Assembly (NCBI RefSeq): GCF_000716875.1
Contig: NZ_JNWQ01000026.1
Span: 15,183 to 79,182 of the forward strand
Reading direction: 5' to 3'
Length of the DNA: 64,000 nucleotides
DNA from: Streptomyces novaecaesareae
Lineage (GTDB): Bacteria; Actinomycetota; Actinomycetes; Streptomycetales; Streptomycetaceae
Part shown: positions 43,287 through 51,001 of the stretch, piece by piece
Layout of the letters: each line of letters starts with the position of its first letter
How positions within the stretch are numbered: position 1 is the first letter of the stretch
Notes under the pieces: model-generated
Database searches by the model: none
Seen by the model: only the letters and a program-made list of their open reading frames with translations
What the model was told of the DNA's origin: nothing
Position numbers and translations under genes: made by a program

Positions 43287-45005
43287 ATGGCCTACGCGAT
43301 CACCCAGACCTGCTGCAGCGACGCCTCGTGCGTGTCCGTCTGCCCGGTCAACTGCATCCACCCGACCCCGGACGAGCCGGAGTTCGGCACCACCGACATG
43401 CTGTACATCGACCCGCGCGCGTGCATCGACTGCGGCGCCTGCGCGGACGCCTGCCCGGTGGACGCGGTGTTCCCGGTCGACCGGCTGCGCGGTCCGGACA
43501 CCGCCTTCGGCGACCTCAACCGGGACTGGTTCCGCGACCACCCCAACGACCACGCCTGGGGCACGCCCAGCTTCCCGCGCAGCCTGCCGGGCGAACTCGG
43601 CACGCTGCGGATCGCCGTGGTCGGCACCGGGCCGTCCGCCGGGTACACCGCGCAGGAACTGCTGCGCAGCACCAGCGCCGAGATCACCATGATCGACCGG
43701 CTGCCGGTCACCGGCGGACTGCTGCGGCACGGCGTCGCGCCCGACCACCAGGCCACCAAGCGGATCGCGGAGAGCTTCGCGAGCGTCTTCCGCGACCCGC
43801 GCCTGCGGATGCACCTGAACGTGGAGATCGGCACCGACGTCACGCACCGGGAGCTGACCGCCCACCACCACGCGGTGGTGTACGCGGTCGGCGCGGCCGC
43901 CGACCGCCGGCTTGGCATCCCCGGCGAGGACCTGCCCGGCAGCCTGCCCGCCACGGCCTTCGTCGGCTGGTACAACGCCGACCCGACGGTGCCGGCCGAC
44001 GCGGTGGAGCTGTCCGCGGAGCGGGTGGTGGTCATCGGCAACGGCAACGTCGCCGTGGACATCGCCCGCATCCTGCTCACCGACCCCGATCGGCTGGCCG
44101 CCACCGACATCGCCGACCACGCCCTCGCCGCGCTGCGCCGCGGCCGGGTGCGGGAGGTCGTGCTGCTCGCCCGGCGCGGCCCCGAGCAGGCGGCGTGGAC
44201 CGGGGCGGAGTTCCTGGCGCTGCGGCAGCTGCCGGGGGTCGAGGTGGTGGTCGAGGACCACCCCGAGGTGCGGGCGGCGATCGAGGCGGCCTGCGAATCG
44301 CCGTCGGGTCCGGGAGCGTCGTCGGGTTCGCGGGCGCCGTCGGGTCCGGGGGCGGCGTCGGGTTCGCGGGCCGCGCTGCTGGCAGGGCTGCCGCTGGTCC
44401 CGTACGACGGGGGCGCGGAGCCGGCGGCGGGGCGGCGGATCGTGCTGCGGTTCCTGTCCGCGCCGGTCGGGATCTCCGGGGACGGCCGGGTCGAGGCGGT
44501 GACCGTCGAGCGGACCACGCTCGTGGACGGGGAGCGGGCCGAGGCCACCGGGGAGCGGGACGTGCTGCGGGCCGGGCTGGTGGTGCGCTCCATCGGGCAC
44601 CGGGGCGTGCCGCTGCCCGGGCTGCCGTTCGACGAGCGGGCGGGGACGGTCGCGCACCGGGGCGGGCGGGTCGTCGATCCGGCGACCGGGCAGCCGCTGC
44701 CGGGGGCGTACGTGGTGGGGTGGGCCAAGCGCGGGCCGTCCGGCGGGATCGGCGCCAACCGGGCCTGCGCGCGCGAGACCGTGGACGCGCTGATGGACGA
44801 CGCGCAGGCCCGTGCGCTGCCCGAGCCGGAGGCGGGGCACCGGGAGTTCGAGCGGCTGGTGCGGAGCCGGCGGCCGGACGCGGTCGGGTTGAAGGAACTG
44901 CGGGCGGTGGAGCGCGCGGAGCGCCGGCGGGGCGAGGCCGAGGGGCGGCCCCGGGTGAAGCTCGCCACCGTGCCCGAGCTGCTGGCGGCGGGCCGGCGGC
45001 GGTAG
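43287..45005 (+). CDS. fprB: Ferredoxin-ferredoxin/NADP reductase fusion (FprB-like)
   Basis: A 572-residue protein. The N-terminal 7Fe/8Fe ferredoxin domain (1-85) has CCSDASCVSVCPVNC and CIDCGACADACPV. An FAD/NADP reductase domain of the FprA/adrenodoxin-reductase type (about 108-572) has VVGTGPSAGYTAQELL (FAD), VVIGNGNVAVDIARIL (NADP) and the C-terminal GWAKRGPSGGIGANR. It moves electrons from NADPH through flavin and Fe-S clusters to an acceptor oxygenase. A Ser/Gly/Pro-rich insertion at about residues 340-365 comes from two imperfect 36-bp copies at about 44305-44375. The ATG at 43287 is the first that keeps the ferredoxin start intact. Confidence 0.93.
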   Translation: MAYAITQTCCSDASCVSVCPVNCIHPTPDEPEFGTTDMLYIDPRACIDCGACADACPVDAVFPVDRLRGPDTAFGDLNRDWFRDHPNDHAWGTPSFPRSLPGELGTLRIAVVGTGPSAGYTAQELLRSTSAEITMIDRLPVTGGLLRHGVAPDHQATKRIAESFASVFRDPRLRMHLNVEIGTDVTHRELTAHHHAVVYAVGAAADRRLGIPGEDLPGSLPATAFVGWYNADPTVPADAVELSAERVVVIGNGNVAVDIARILLTDPDRLAATDIADHALAALRRGRVREVVLLARRGPEQAAWTGAEFLALRQLPGVEVVVEDHPEVRAAIEAACESPSGPGASSGSRAPSGPGAASGSRAALLAGLPLVPYDGGAEPAAGRRIVLRFLSAPVGISGDGRVEAVTVERTTLVDGERAEATGERDVLRAGLVVRSIGHRGVPLPGLPFDERAGTVAHRGGRVVDPATGQPLPGAYVVGWAKRGPSGGIGANRACARETVDALMDDAQARALPEPEAGHREFERLVRSRRPDAVGLKELRAVERAERRRGEAEGRPRVKLATVPELLAAGRRR

Positions 45006-45045
45006 GCGGCGCCCGTAGGGGGAGCGGTGTTCCGGGCTCGGGTGC

Positions 45046-45105
45046 GGGCCTGGGCGTGGGGCTGGGGGCGGGCCTGGGTGTGGGCCTGGGCATGGGGCTG
45101 GGCGT
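45046..45105. repeat. 5 x 12-bp degenerate tandem repeat after fprB
   Basis: Units of the type GGGCCTGGGCGT / GGGGCTGGGCGT in exact 12-nt register, starting 40 nt after the fprB stop. Confidence 0.8.
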
Positions 45106-45192
45106 GGGGCTGATGTGCGGGCCGCCGGGTTGACGGGACCGTGTCCCGGTGCGGATGGGGTGCGTTGGGCGGGTGTGAGCGGATTTGGGGCG

Positions 45193-45531
45193 ATGCCGGC
45201 TCCGCGGCGGCGGCCGGTCGAAGAAACGATCCTGCACGGGGTGGAGCCACCGGGGGAGCCCGATTCGGAGGCACCCATCTACGCCGAGCTGGCTCGGCGG
45301 TGGCAGGCGGAGGGACGGTCCGTACCGGGGCTGCCCGATCCGGCCTGGGAGGCGCTGGCCGCGCCGGGCGGGGGTCAGTCGGCGGGGTTCGGGTCGGCAG
45401 GGCTCGGCTCTACGGGGTTCGGCTCCTGGTCGAGCGAACCGACCGGACCGACCGGACCGACCGGACCGACCGGACCGACCGGACCGACCGGACCGAGCGG
45501 GACGGCCGGGCCGACCGCGCAGGCCGGGTAG
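45193..45531 (+). CDS. Small hypothetical protein with collagen-like GPT tail (overlaps Rieske gene)
   Basis: A 112-residue frame. The N-terminal half looks like real protein, with APIYAELARRWQAEGRSVPGLPDPAWEALA, a pattern I associate with short actinobacterial proteins. The C-terminal half is low-complexity, with six Gly-Pro-Thr/Ser triplets from a 9-bp DNA repeat. It overlaps the 3' end of the convergent Rieske gene by 157 nt, which is unusual. The start could also be GTG 45175. No ribosome-binding site is strong. Only the N-terminal half is argued to be genuine. Confidence 0.42.
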   Translation: MPAPRRRPVEETILHGVEPPGEPDSEAPIYAELARRWQAEGRSVPGLPDPAWEALAAPGGGQSAGFGSAGLGSTGFGSWSSEPTGPTGPTGPTGPTGPTGPSGTAGPTAQAG

Positions 45532-46463
45532 AACTGCCGCGACCAGCGGCGGAACAGCCCGATCGAACGCTCCCCGGGGACGAGCCGCGGCTGCGCCAGG
45601 TACCGCTTGTGGGCCAGGACCGGCCGGTCCTGCTTGATGATGCGCACCGAGGCCTGCAGCGCCAGCCAGGACGCCGCCCGGTCGACCGCCCGCGTCGCGC
45701 CGACCCCCGGCACCGGCACGGTGGCCGTCACCGCGAACCGCACCCTGGTCCGCCACGGCGCGATCGGCGTCGGCAGCACCCAGACCCTCAACGTGGCGCC
45801 CAGGTCGGGGAGTTCGGCCACCATCCGGAACATCCCGAGCCCGGCCAGGGTGACCGGCTGCTCCAGGGTGACGGTGCCCAGCCCCGGGAACCGGGTCGTG
45901 GTGCGCTGGTGGATGGTGAACAGCGGGCCGTCCACCTCGGGCGGAGCGGTCTCCCGGGTGTCCAGGCCGTGCAGCACGCTCGTGTGCCGGAAGTCGACGC
46001 TGTTCTCCATCACCTCCTGCGGATGGGAGAGCACCTCCCCGCTCCACCAGGCGAGCGGCCGTACCCCGACCTCCGGCGGCAGCTCCCACGTGGGCGGACC
46101 GCCGTCCACCCCCTGCCAGACGAACAGCGCCCCGTCCAGTTCCCGCAGATGGCGCTTCGTCAGGGAGGCCCGGAACCGGGTGCCGTCCGGGGAGCCGGTG
46201 CACGAGCCGTCCGGGCCGAACGCGAAACCGTGGAACGGGCAGACCAGTTCCTCGCCCCGGACCGTCCCGCCCGCCCCGAAGTGCGCGCCCAGGTGCGGGC
46301 AGTGCGGCCCGACCGCCCGCACCGCGCCCCGGCGGGTCCGGTACAGCACCACGTCCTCGCCCGTCAGCCGGGCCGTCCGCACCCGCCCGGGCGGCAGATC
46401 ACGTGTTCGGCCGACGCAGAACCAGCCGCTCGGGTACGGCAGCGGGGCGGAGCGCTCGTCCAT
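45375..46463 (-). CDS. Rieske [2Fe-2S] non-haem iron oxygenase
   Basis: A 362-residue oxygenase. The Rieske domain (about 1-110) has the cluster ligands CPHLGAHF and CPFHGFAF. The catalytic domain has the mononuclear iron motif ENSVDFRHTSVLHGL (Asp/His/His). The N-terminus YPSGWFCVGRTRDL recalls Neverland/DAF-36-like and PrnD-like oxygenases. The tail carries six GPV triplets from a 9-bp repeat. The ATG at 46463 has GAGGTGA 9 nt upstream; the GTG at 46475 would overlap the methyltransferase stop. It is the second gene after the methyltransferase. It needs an external electron donor, and FprB nearby is a candidate. Confidence 0.9.
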   Translation of the reverse strand: MDERSAPLPYPSGWFCVGRTRDLPPGRVRTARLTGEDVVLYRTRRGAVRAVGPHCPHLGAHFGAGGTVRGEELVCPFHGFAFGPDGSCTGSPDGTRFRASLTKRHLRELDGALFVWQGVDGGPPTWELPPEVGVRPLAWWSGEVLSHPQEVMENSVDFRHTSVLHGLDTRETAPPEVDGPLFTIHQRTTTRFPGLGTVTLEQPVTLAGLGMFRMVAELPDLGATLRVWVLPTPIAPWRTRVRFAVTATVPVPGVGATRAVDRAASWLALQASVRIIKQDRPVLAHKRYLAQPRLVPGERSIGLFRRWSRQFYPACAVGPAVPLGPVGPVGPVGPVGPVGPVGSLDQEPNPVEPSPADPNPAD

Positions 46464-46471
46464 GGCGGGGG

Positions 46472-47326
46472 TCACCTCGATGGCTTGACGGCGGTGTGAA
46501 CGTACCAGGCGACGTACTCGCGGACGGCGTACATCTCCACCGTGGAGCGGAGGTTGAGCCACTTCGCCGGGTCGCCGAAGCGCCGCAGCACCGCCCACGG
46601 CAGCCGGAAGCAGGCGTACGCCGCCTCCGAGGTCGGCAGGTAGTACGGTGTCGCGTCCAGCGCCTCCTCGACCTCGAACCCGGCCGCGGTGAGGAGCCGC
46701 GGCAGGTTGCCGGCGTGGTAGATCCGGGCGCCCGTCATCGTCATCGCGTCCAGGTAGGGTTCGAGCAACGCCCGTGCGTGGGGATCGAGTTCGTCCAGCG
46801 GGACGGTGCTCATCGGGCCCAGGAGCACCAGCCGGCCGCCCGGGCGCAGCACCCGGTGGAACTCGGCCAGGGCGCGCGGCGGATCGTAGGAGTGGACGAG
46901 CGTCTCCATCGAGTAGGCGCCGTCGAACTCGCCGTCGCCGAAGGGCAGCCGGTGGTAGTCGCCCCAGGAGAAGGAGGTCCGCTCGTCCAGGGCGGCGCGG
47001 GCGCTGAGCCGGCGGGCCTCGGCGAGGTGGAAGTCCAGGACGTCGACGCCCGTCACCGCCAGGCCGAACCGGGCCGCCATGGCCCGCGCCACCACCCCCG
47101 CCCCGCACCCGGCGTCCAGCACCCGCGCCCCCACCGGCAGCGCGAGCTTGCGGCCCAGCACGTCCTCCAGTTGGCGCTGCGCCCGCCACATCCGCCACTT
47201 CGACTGCCCCGGCTCCGTCCACCCCCAGTGCCGGGCGTTGCGCGCCACCCGGGTGTAGAACCACCGGCTGCCGGGCCGCCCGTACACGCGGCGCAGACCG
47301 GCCAGATCGAGTTCCTGAGCGCCCAT
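46472..47326 (-). CDS. SAM-dependent methyltransferase
   Basis: A 284-residue class I methyltransferase. Motif I is VLDAGCGAGVVARAMA, followed by GVDVLDF, YSMETLVHSYDPPRALAEFHRVLRPGG and a long substrate-binding C-terminus with aromatic residues. The MET-VHSYDP element resembles the acidic/His substrate motif of sterol- and isoprenoid-type C-methyltransferases (EATCHAPD), but the resemblance is partial. ATG 47326 follows TAGCGT by 6 nt, suggesting a leaderless mRNA. It forms a two-gene unit with the Rieske oxygenase. The palindrome array at 47431-47560 lies directly upstream. Confidence 0.9.
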   Translation of the reverse strand: MGAQELDLAGLRRVYGRPGSRWFYTRVARNARHWGWTEPGQSKWRMWRAQRQLEDVLGRKLALPVGARVLDAGCGAGVVARAMAARFGLAVTGVDVLDFHLAEARRLSARAALDERTSFSWGDYHRLPFGDGEFDGAYSMETLVHSYDPPRALAEFHRVLRPGGRLVLLGPMSTVPLDELDPHARALLEPYLDAMTMTGARIYHAGNLPRLLTAAGFEVEEALDATPYYLPTSEAAYACFRLPWAVLRRFGDPAKWLNLRSTVEMYAVREYVAWYVHTAVKPSR

Positions 47327-47332
47327 GCGCAC

Positions 47333-47338
47333 ACGCTA
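47333..47338 (-). promoter_or_regulatory. -10 element of a probable leaderless transcript
   Basis: TAGCGT on the minus strand, 6 nt before ATG 47326 of the methyltransferase. Confidence 0.45.
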
Positions 47339-47430
47339 GCGGCGGGCCCGGCCTCCTCCCGGCGGCGCCACGGGCGATTGCCCCGCCGGGAGGTTTCGTA
47401 CGGTCATCGGACGGTCTCATGTCGGAGCCC

Positions 47431-47560
47431 ATGAGTGGCGCTCATGGGAGAACGCCGGGGGACGGCCATGAGTGATGCTCATGGCCATCCCCTCATGAGT
47501 GGCGCTCATGGGCTCCGACATGAGTGACGCTCATGGCCGTCCCTCATGAGCGTCACTCAT
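47431..47560. repeat. Array of five 15-bp palindromes
   Basis: Copies of ATGAG-TG(G/A)(C/T)G-CTCAT at 47431-47445, 47468-47482, 47495-47509 and 47520-47534, and an inverted-centre copy ATGAGCGTCACTCAT at 47546-47560. Copies 1 and 3, with their flanks GTCGGAGCCC and GGGCTCCGAC, form a larger inverted repeat of about 29 nt. The array fills the gap between the ABC permease stop and the methyltransferase promoter. Confidence 0.9.
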
Positions 47561-50124
47561 GCGGCCCCGGCGGCCCCGGCGAGGATGTCCCGTCCGTCCC
47601 GGCCGCGCAGTGCCAGTGCGGTCGGGAGCACGGCCGCCGTGAGCGCGATGACCGCGCAGCAGGCGGCGAGTGCGCCCAGCTCCGTCCAGGGCACGACCAC
47701 GGGGGTCGGGCCGACCAGGTGGGTCAGGGCGGCCCATGAGCCGCCGATGCTGACGGCCGTGCCGAGCAGGCCCAGGACGGTGCCGGCCGCCACGCACAGC
47801 AGGGTCTCGACGGCGACGGACCGCAGCACCTGGGCCTTGGTGGCGCCGGCCAGGCGCAGCAGGGAGAGTTCCCGCTTGCGGTCGGTGACCGTCATCACCA
47901 GCGAGTTGGCCAGCGCGACGGCCGCGTAGCAGATCGCCAGCCCGAGGATCATCAGCAGGGCGTTCCAGGTGGCCTGCTCCTCGCCGTCGGCGCTCTCGGC
48001 CTGGACCTCCTCCGGGGTGGCGAGCCGGGCGCCCAGCCCGTCGACGGCCGTCCGCAGGGCGGTGACGGTCCGCTCCCGGTCGGCCCCGGGCAGCAGCCGC
48101 AGGTGCAGCTGGCTCGTCAGGGCCGCGCCGCCGATGCCGCCGACGCCGGCGGTGACGGCGTTGGGCGCGGTGACCCAGGCCTGGGTGGTCTCGGCGCCGC
48201 TGCCGAGGACGGCGGCGACCCGCAGCGTCCGGGGCGTGCCGTCGGCGAGCCGGACCGGCACCTCCTGGCCGACCCGGGGCGAGCCGGGCCAGGTGCGGCT
48301 CAGCACGATGGAGTCGGGGCCGAGGTCGGCGACCGAGCCCGCGACCACCGGCAGCCGGTCGACCGCGGCCAGGGCGGCCGGGTCGGCCTCCGCGGCCCGG
48401 AAGGCCACCAGGCCCATGCCGTCCTGGTCGGCCATCACCGAGGTCGGGGTGATCGCCAGGGCCTGCACGCCGGGGACGGCGCGGACGCGGTCCACCACGG
48501 CCCGGTTCAGCCCGGGCGTGCCGGCCGGGGTGACGACGAGGTCGGCGGCGGACAGCTGGGTGCGGACCTCGGTGACCAGCGAGCGGTCGATCGTGCGGAT
48601 GCTGCCGATCAGGCAGCCGGCGAAGGCGATGATCAGCACCACCGGGGTGGCGGTCGCGGCGGTGCGCCGGAAGGCGGTCAGCGAGCTCAGCCGGGCGGTG
48701 GCCCAGACGATGCCGCCCGCGTCCTCGGCGGGCCGCCCGCGCAGCCGGGCCGGGAGGACGGGCAGCGCCGTCAGCAGCCGGATCACCGGCCCGGCCAGCA
48801 CGCCCGCCAGCAGGACGCAGCCGGCCACGATGGTCAGCAGCAGTCCGAGTGAGTCCGCGACGTTGGCCGCGGCGTCGGGCCAGCTCCGGGCCGTGATCGC
48901 GATGGCGGCGACGGCGCCGCCCAGCACGAGCAGGCCGCCGGCCCAGCGGAACGCCTGCGCGCCCCGCGAGTGGCGTTCGACGTCCGCCTCCGCCAGCGCC
49001 TCGCCGGGGCTGATCAGGCCGGCCTTCACCGCGGACAGCATCACGCCGCCCATCGCGGTGAGCAGGCCGATCAGGGCGGCGACGAGCAGCCCCCACCAGG
49101 AGACCGGGACAGTGAAGTCGGCCGGGACCAGGTCGCGGCCGACCAGCCACCGGCCGGCCGGCACCGCCCCGGCCGCGCCGAGCGCGCACCCGGCGGCGGA
49201 GGCCAGCACGCCGACCACCAGCGCCTCCCGGGTGACCAGCGCGCGCACCTGACGGCGGGTGGCGCCGATGAGTCGCAGCAGCGCGAGCTCGCGGCGGCGC
49301 TGGGCGATCGACAGCGCGAAGGTGCCGGCCACCACGAACACGGCGGTGCCGCCGGAGACGGCGGCGGACAGGCCGAGCGGGGTCTGCACGCCGTCCAGCC
49401 GGCTGCTGACCTCGGCGTAGTGCGGGTCGGCCTGGCGGCGCTCGGTGCCGGTGAGCACCCGGGCGACGTTCTCGCCGCCGTTGGCGGCCACGGCCCGGCG
49501 CACCGCGTCGGCGTCGCCGAAGGCGGCCAGCACGCCGACGGCGGGGCAGAACCGGTCGGCCCGGGCGTCGGTGAAGAAGACGGCGTGCTCGAACGGCTCG
49601 GCCTGCGTCACCCCGGAGACCGTCGCGGTGTGCAGGCCGTCGGCGGTGACGAAGCGGACCTGCTGACCGACCTGGTCCGGCCGGCCGCCGCCGATGACGA
49701 CCTCGTCGTCGGCGGACGGCGCCGAGCCGGCGGCCAGCCGGTAGCCGCCCAGGGCGGCGGCGGACCAGGCCCGTCCGACCTGGTCGCGCGGGCCGTCCGC
49801 GAGCTGGGCGTAGAAGGTCCGGTCCTCGACCGTACGGCCGGTCCCGGCGACGGCGGCGAGCAGCCCGGCCGGCAGGCCCGGCTGGACGGCGACCGGGGTC
49901 GACGCGGTCTCCCCGCCGGGGGCGACGAAGTCCACGCTCAGGTTGGCGGTCACCAGGACGGGGGCCTCGGAGAAGCGTTGGCGGCCCTGGTCGGGGACGT
50001 CGGAGGTGGCGGCGATGACCAGGATCGAGGTGGCCAGCAGGGCGACGCCGAAGGCCAGGGCGACGAAGCTGCCGACGAACGAGGCCCAGCGGAGCCGGAC
50101 GGTGGCGAGGGCGAGGGTCAGCAT
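47557..50124 (-). CDS. FtsX/MacB-like ABC transporter permease
   Basis: An 855-residue membrane protein with two FtsX domains. TM1 is near residues 12-40. The first FtsX domain (about 255-400) has ALLRLIGATRRQVRALV, followed by a central set of TMs (about 430-500). After a second large extracytoplasmic domain, a C-terminal FtsX domain (about 720-850) has LSLLRLAGATKAQVLRSV. Such proteins extrude lipoproteins or peptides or act as mechanotransmitters rather than moving substrates through the membrane. It overlaps the ATPase stop by 7 nt and is the last gene of the pair. Confidence 0.93.
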   Translation of the reverse strand: MLTLALATVRLRWASFVGSFVALAFGVALLATSILVIAATSDVPDQGRQRFSEAPVLVTANLSVDFVAPGGETASTPVAVQPGLPAGLLAAVAGTGRTVEDRTFYAQLADGPRDQVGRAWSAAALGGYRLAAGSAPSADDEVVIGGGRPDQVGQQVRFVTADGLHTATVSGVTQAEPFEHAVFFTDARADRFCPAVGVLAAFGDADAVRRAVAANGGENVARVLTGTERRQADPHYAEVSSRLDGVQTPLGLSAAVSGGTAVFVVAGTFALSIAQRRRELALLRLIGATRRQVRALVTREALVVGVLASAAGCALGAAGAVPAGRWLVGRDLVPADFTVPVSWWGLLVAALIGLLTAMGGVMLSAVKAGLISPGEALAEADVERHSRGAQAFRWAGGLLVLGGAVAAIAITARSWPDAAANVADSLGLLLTIVAGCVLLAGVLAGPVIRLLTALPVLPARLRGRPAEDAGGIVWATARLSSLTAFRRTAATATPVVLIIAFAGCLIGSIRTIDRSLVTEVRTQLSAADLVVTPAGTPGLNRAVVDRVRAVPGVQALAITPTSVMADQDGMGLVAFRAAEADPAALAAVDRLPVVAGSVADLGPDSIVLSRTWPGSPRVGQEVPVRLADGTPRTLRVAAVLGSGAETTQAWVTAPNAVTAGVGGIGGAALTSQLHLRLLPGADRERTVTALRTAVDGLGARLATPEEVQAESADGEEQATWNALLMILGLAICYAAVALANSLVMTVTDRKRELSLLRLAGATKAQVLRSVAVETLLCVAAGTVLGLLGTAVSIGGSWAALTHLVGPTPVVVPWTELGALAACCAVIALTAAVLPTALALRGRDGRDILAGAAGAA

Positions 50125-50915
50125 GCGACGGCCCCGGCAGCCTCGTCAGCCTCGTCAGCCTCATCGGCACCGGCAGCCCCGGCGGCCTCCAGCGCGGTCA
50201 TCCGGGCGGCGACCTGCTCGGCGGTGGGCCGCTCCAGGGTGCCGGCCAGCCGGCCGTCGCGGAGGAAGAGCACCCGGTCCGCGTACGAGGCGGCGACCGG
50301 GTCGTGGGTGACCATGACCACGGCCCGGCCGGGATCGTCGGCCGCGTCGCGCAGCAGGGCGAGGACCTCGCGGCCGCTGCGGCTGTCCAGCGCGCCGGTC
50401 GGTTCGTCCGCGAGCAGCACGGCCGGGCGGGTGAGCAGCGCCCGGGCGATGGCGACGCGCTGCTGCTGGCCGCCGGACAGCTCGCCCGGCCGGTGCCCGG
50501 CCCGGTCGGCGAGGCCCACCGCGGACAGCGCGGCGGTCACCTCGGACGGCGCGGTGCGACGGCCCGCCAGCCGGGCCGGGAGCGCCACGTTCTGGGCCGC
50601 GGTCAGGGCGGGCAGCAGGTTGAAGGACTGGAAGACGAAGCCGATCCGCTCCCGGCGCAGTACCGTCAGCGCCTTGTCGCGCAGGCCGCCCAGCACGGTG
50701 CCGTCGACCCGCACCTCGCCCGCGTCGATCGCCTCCAGACCGGCGGCCGAGCGCAGCAGGGTCGACTTGCCGGAGCCGGAGGGGCCCATGACGGCGGTGA
50801 AGGTGCCGAAGGGGAAGCCGACACTCACCTCGTCCAGGCCGACGACCGGCTCGGGCCCGCGCCGGTAGGTCCGGCGAACCGAGCGGAGTTCGACAGCAAG
50901 GTCCGTGGCGTTCAT
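50118..50915 (-). CDS. ABC transporter ATP-binding protein (MacB/LolD type)
   Basis: A 265-residue ATPase with Walker A GPSGSGKST, Q-loop FVFQSFNLLPALTA, signature LSGGQQQR, Walker B VLLADEPTGALD and switch His in MVTHDP. The tail carries an Ala/Asp/Glu repeat (GADEADEADEA) from a short DNA repeat. It partners the FtsX-like permease by overlapping translation. The ATG at 50915 (MNATDLAVELRSV) is preferred to the upstream GTG at 50951. Confidence 0.95.
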   Translation of the reverse strand: MNATDLAVELRSVRRTYRRGPEPVVGLDEVSVGFPFGTFTAVMGPSGSGKSTLLRSAAGLEAIDAGEVRVDGTVLGGLRDKALTVLRRERIGFVFQSFNLLPALTAAQNVALPARLAGRRTAPSEVTAALSAVGLADRAGHRPGELSGGQQQRVAIARALLTRPAVLLADEPTGALDSRSGREVLALLRDAADDPGRAVVMVTHDPVAASYADRVLFLRDGRLAGTLERPTAEQVAARMTALEAAGAAGADEADEADEAAGAVAC

Positions 50916-50968
50916 GATCACATCCCATCGCACCCGACGGGTCTGCGCCAATGACCTGGGGTTCAGTC

Positions 50969-50996
50969 CCGGGGGTGTACCCAGCTACACCCCCGG
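50969..50996 (-). terminator. Hairpin terminator of the NfeD-flotillin-AAA unit
   Basis: An 11-bp perfect stem, CCGGGGGTGTA (50969-50979) with its complement (50986-50996), and a 6-nt loop, 5 nt after the AAA+ gene's stop. There is no U-tract. Confidence 0.62.
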
Positions 50997-51001
50997 CTCC
51001 C

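Noticed and set aside
42207..47326. Complete secondary-metabolite cluster
   Set aside because: Only tailoring-type enzymes are present; no polyketide synthase, peptide synthetase, terpene cyclase or other core enzyme is in the window.
47557..50915. LolCDE-type lipoprotein release system
   Set aside because: The ATPase resembles LolD/MacB, but the single 855-residue permease with two FtsX domains is the common Gram-positive MacB-like type, and there is no outer membrane system.
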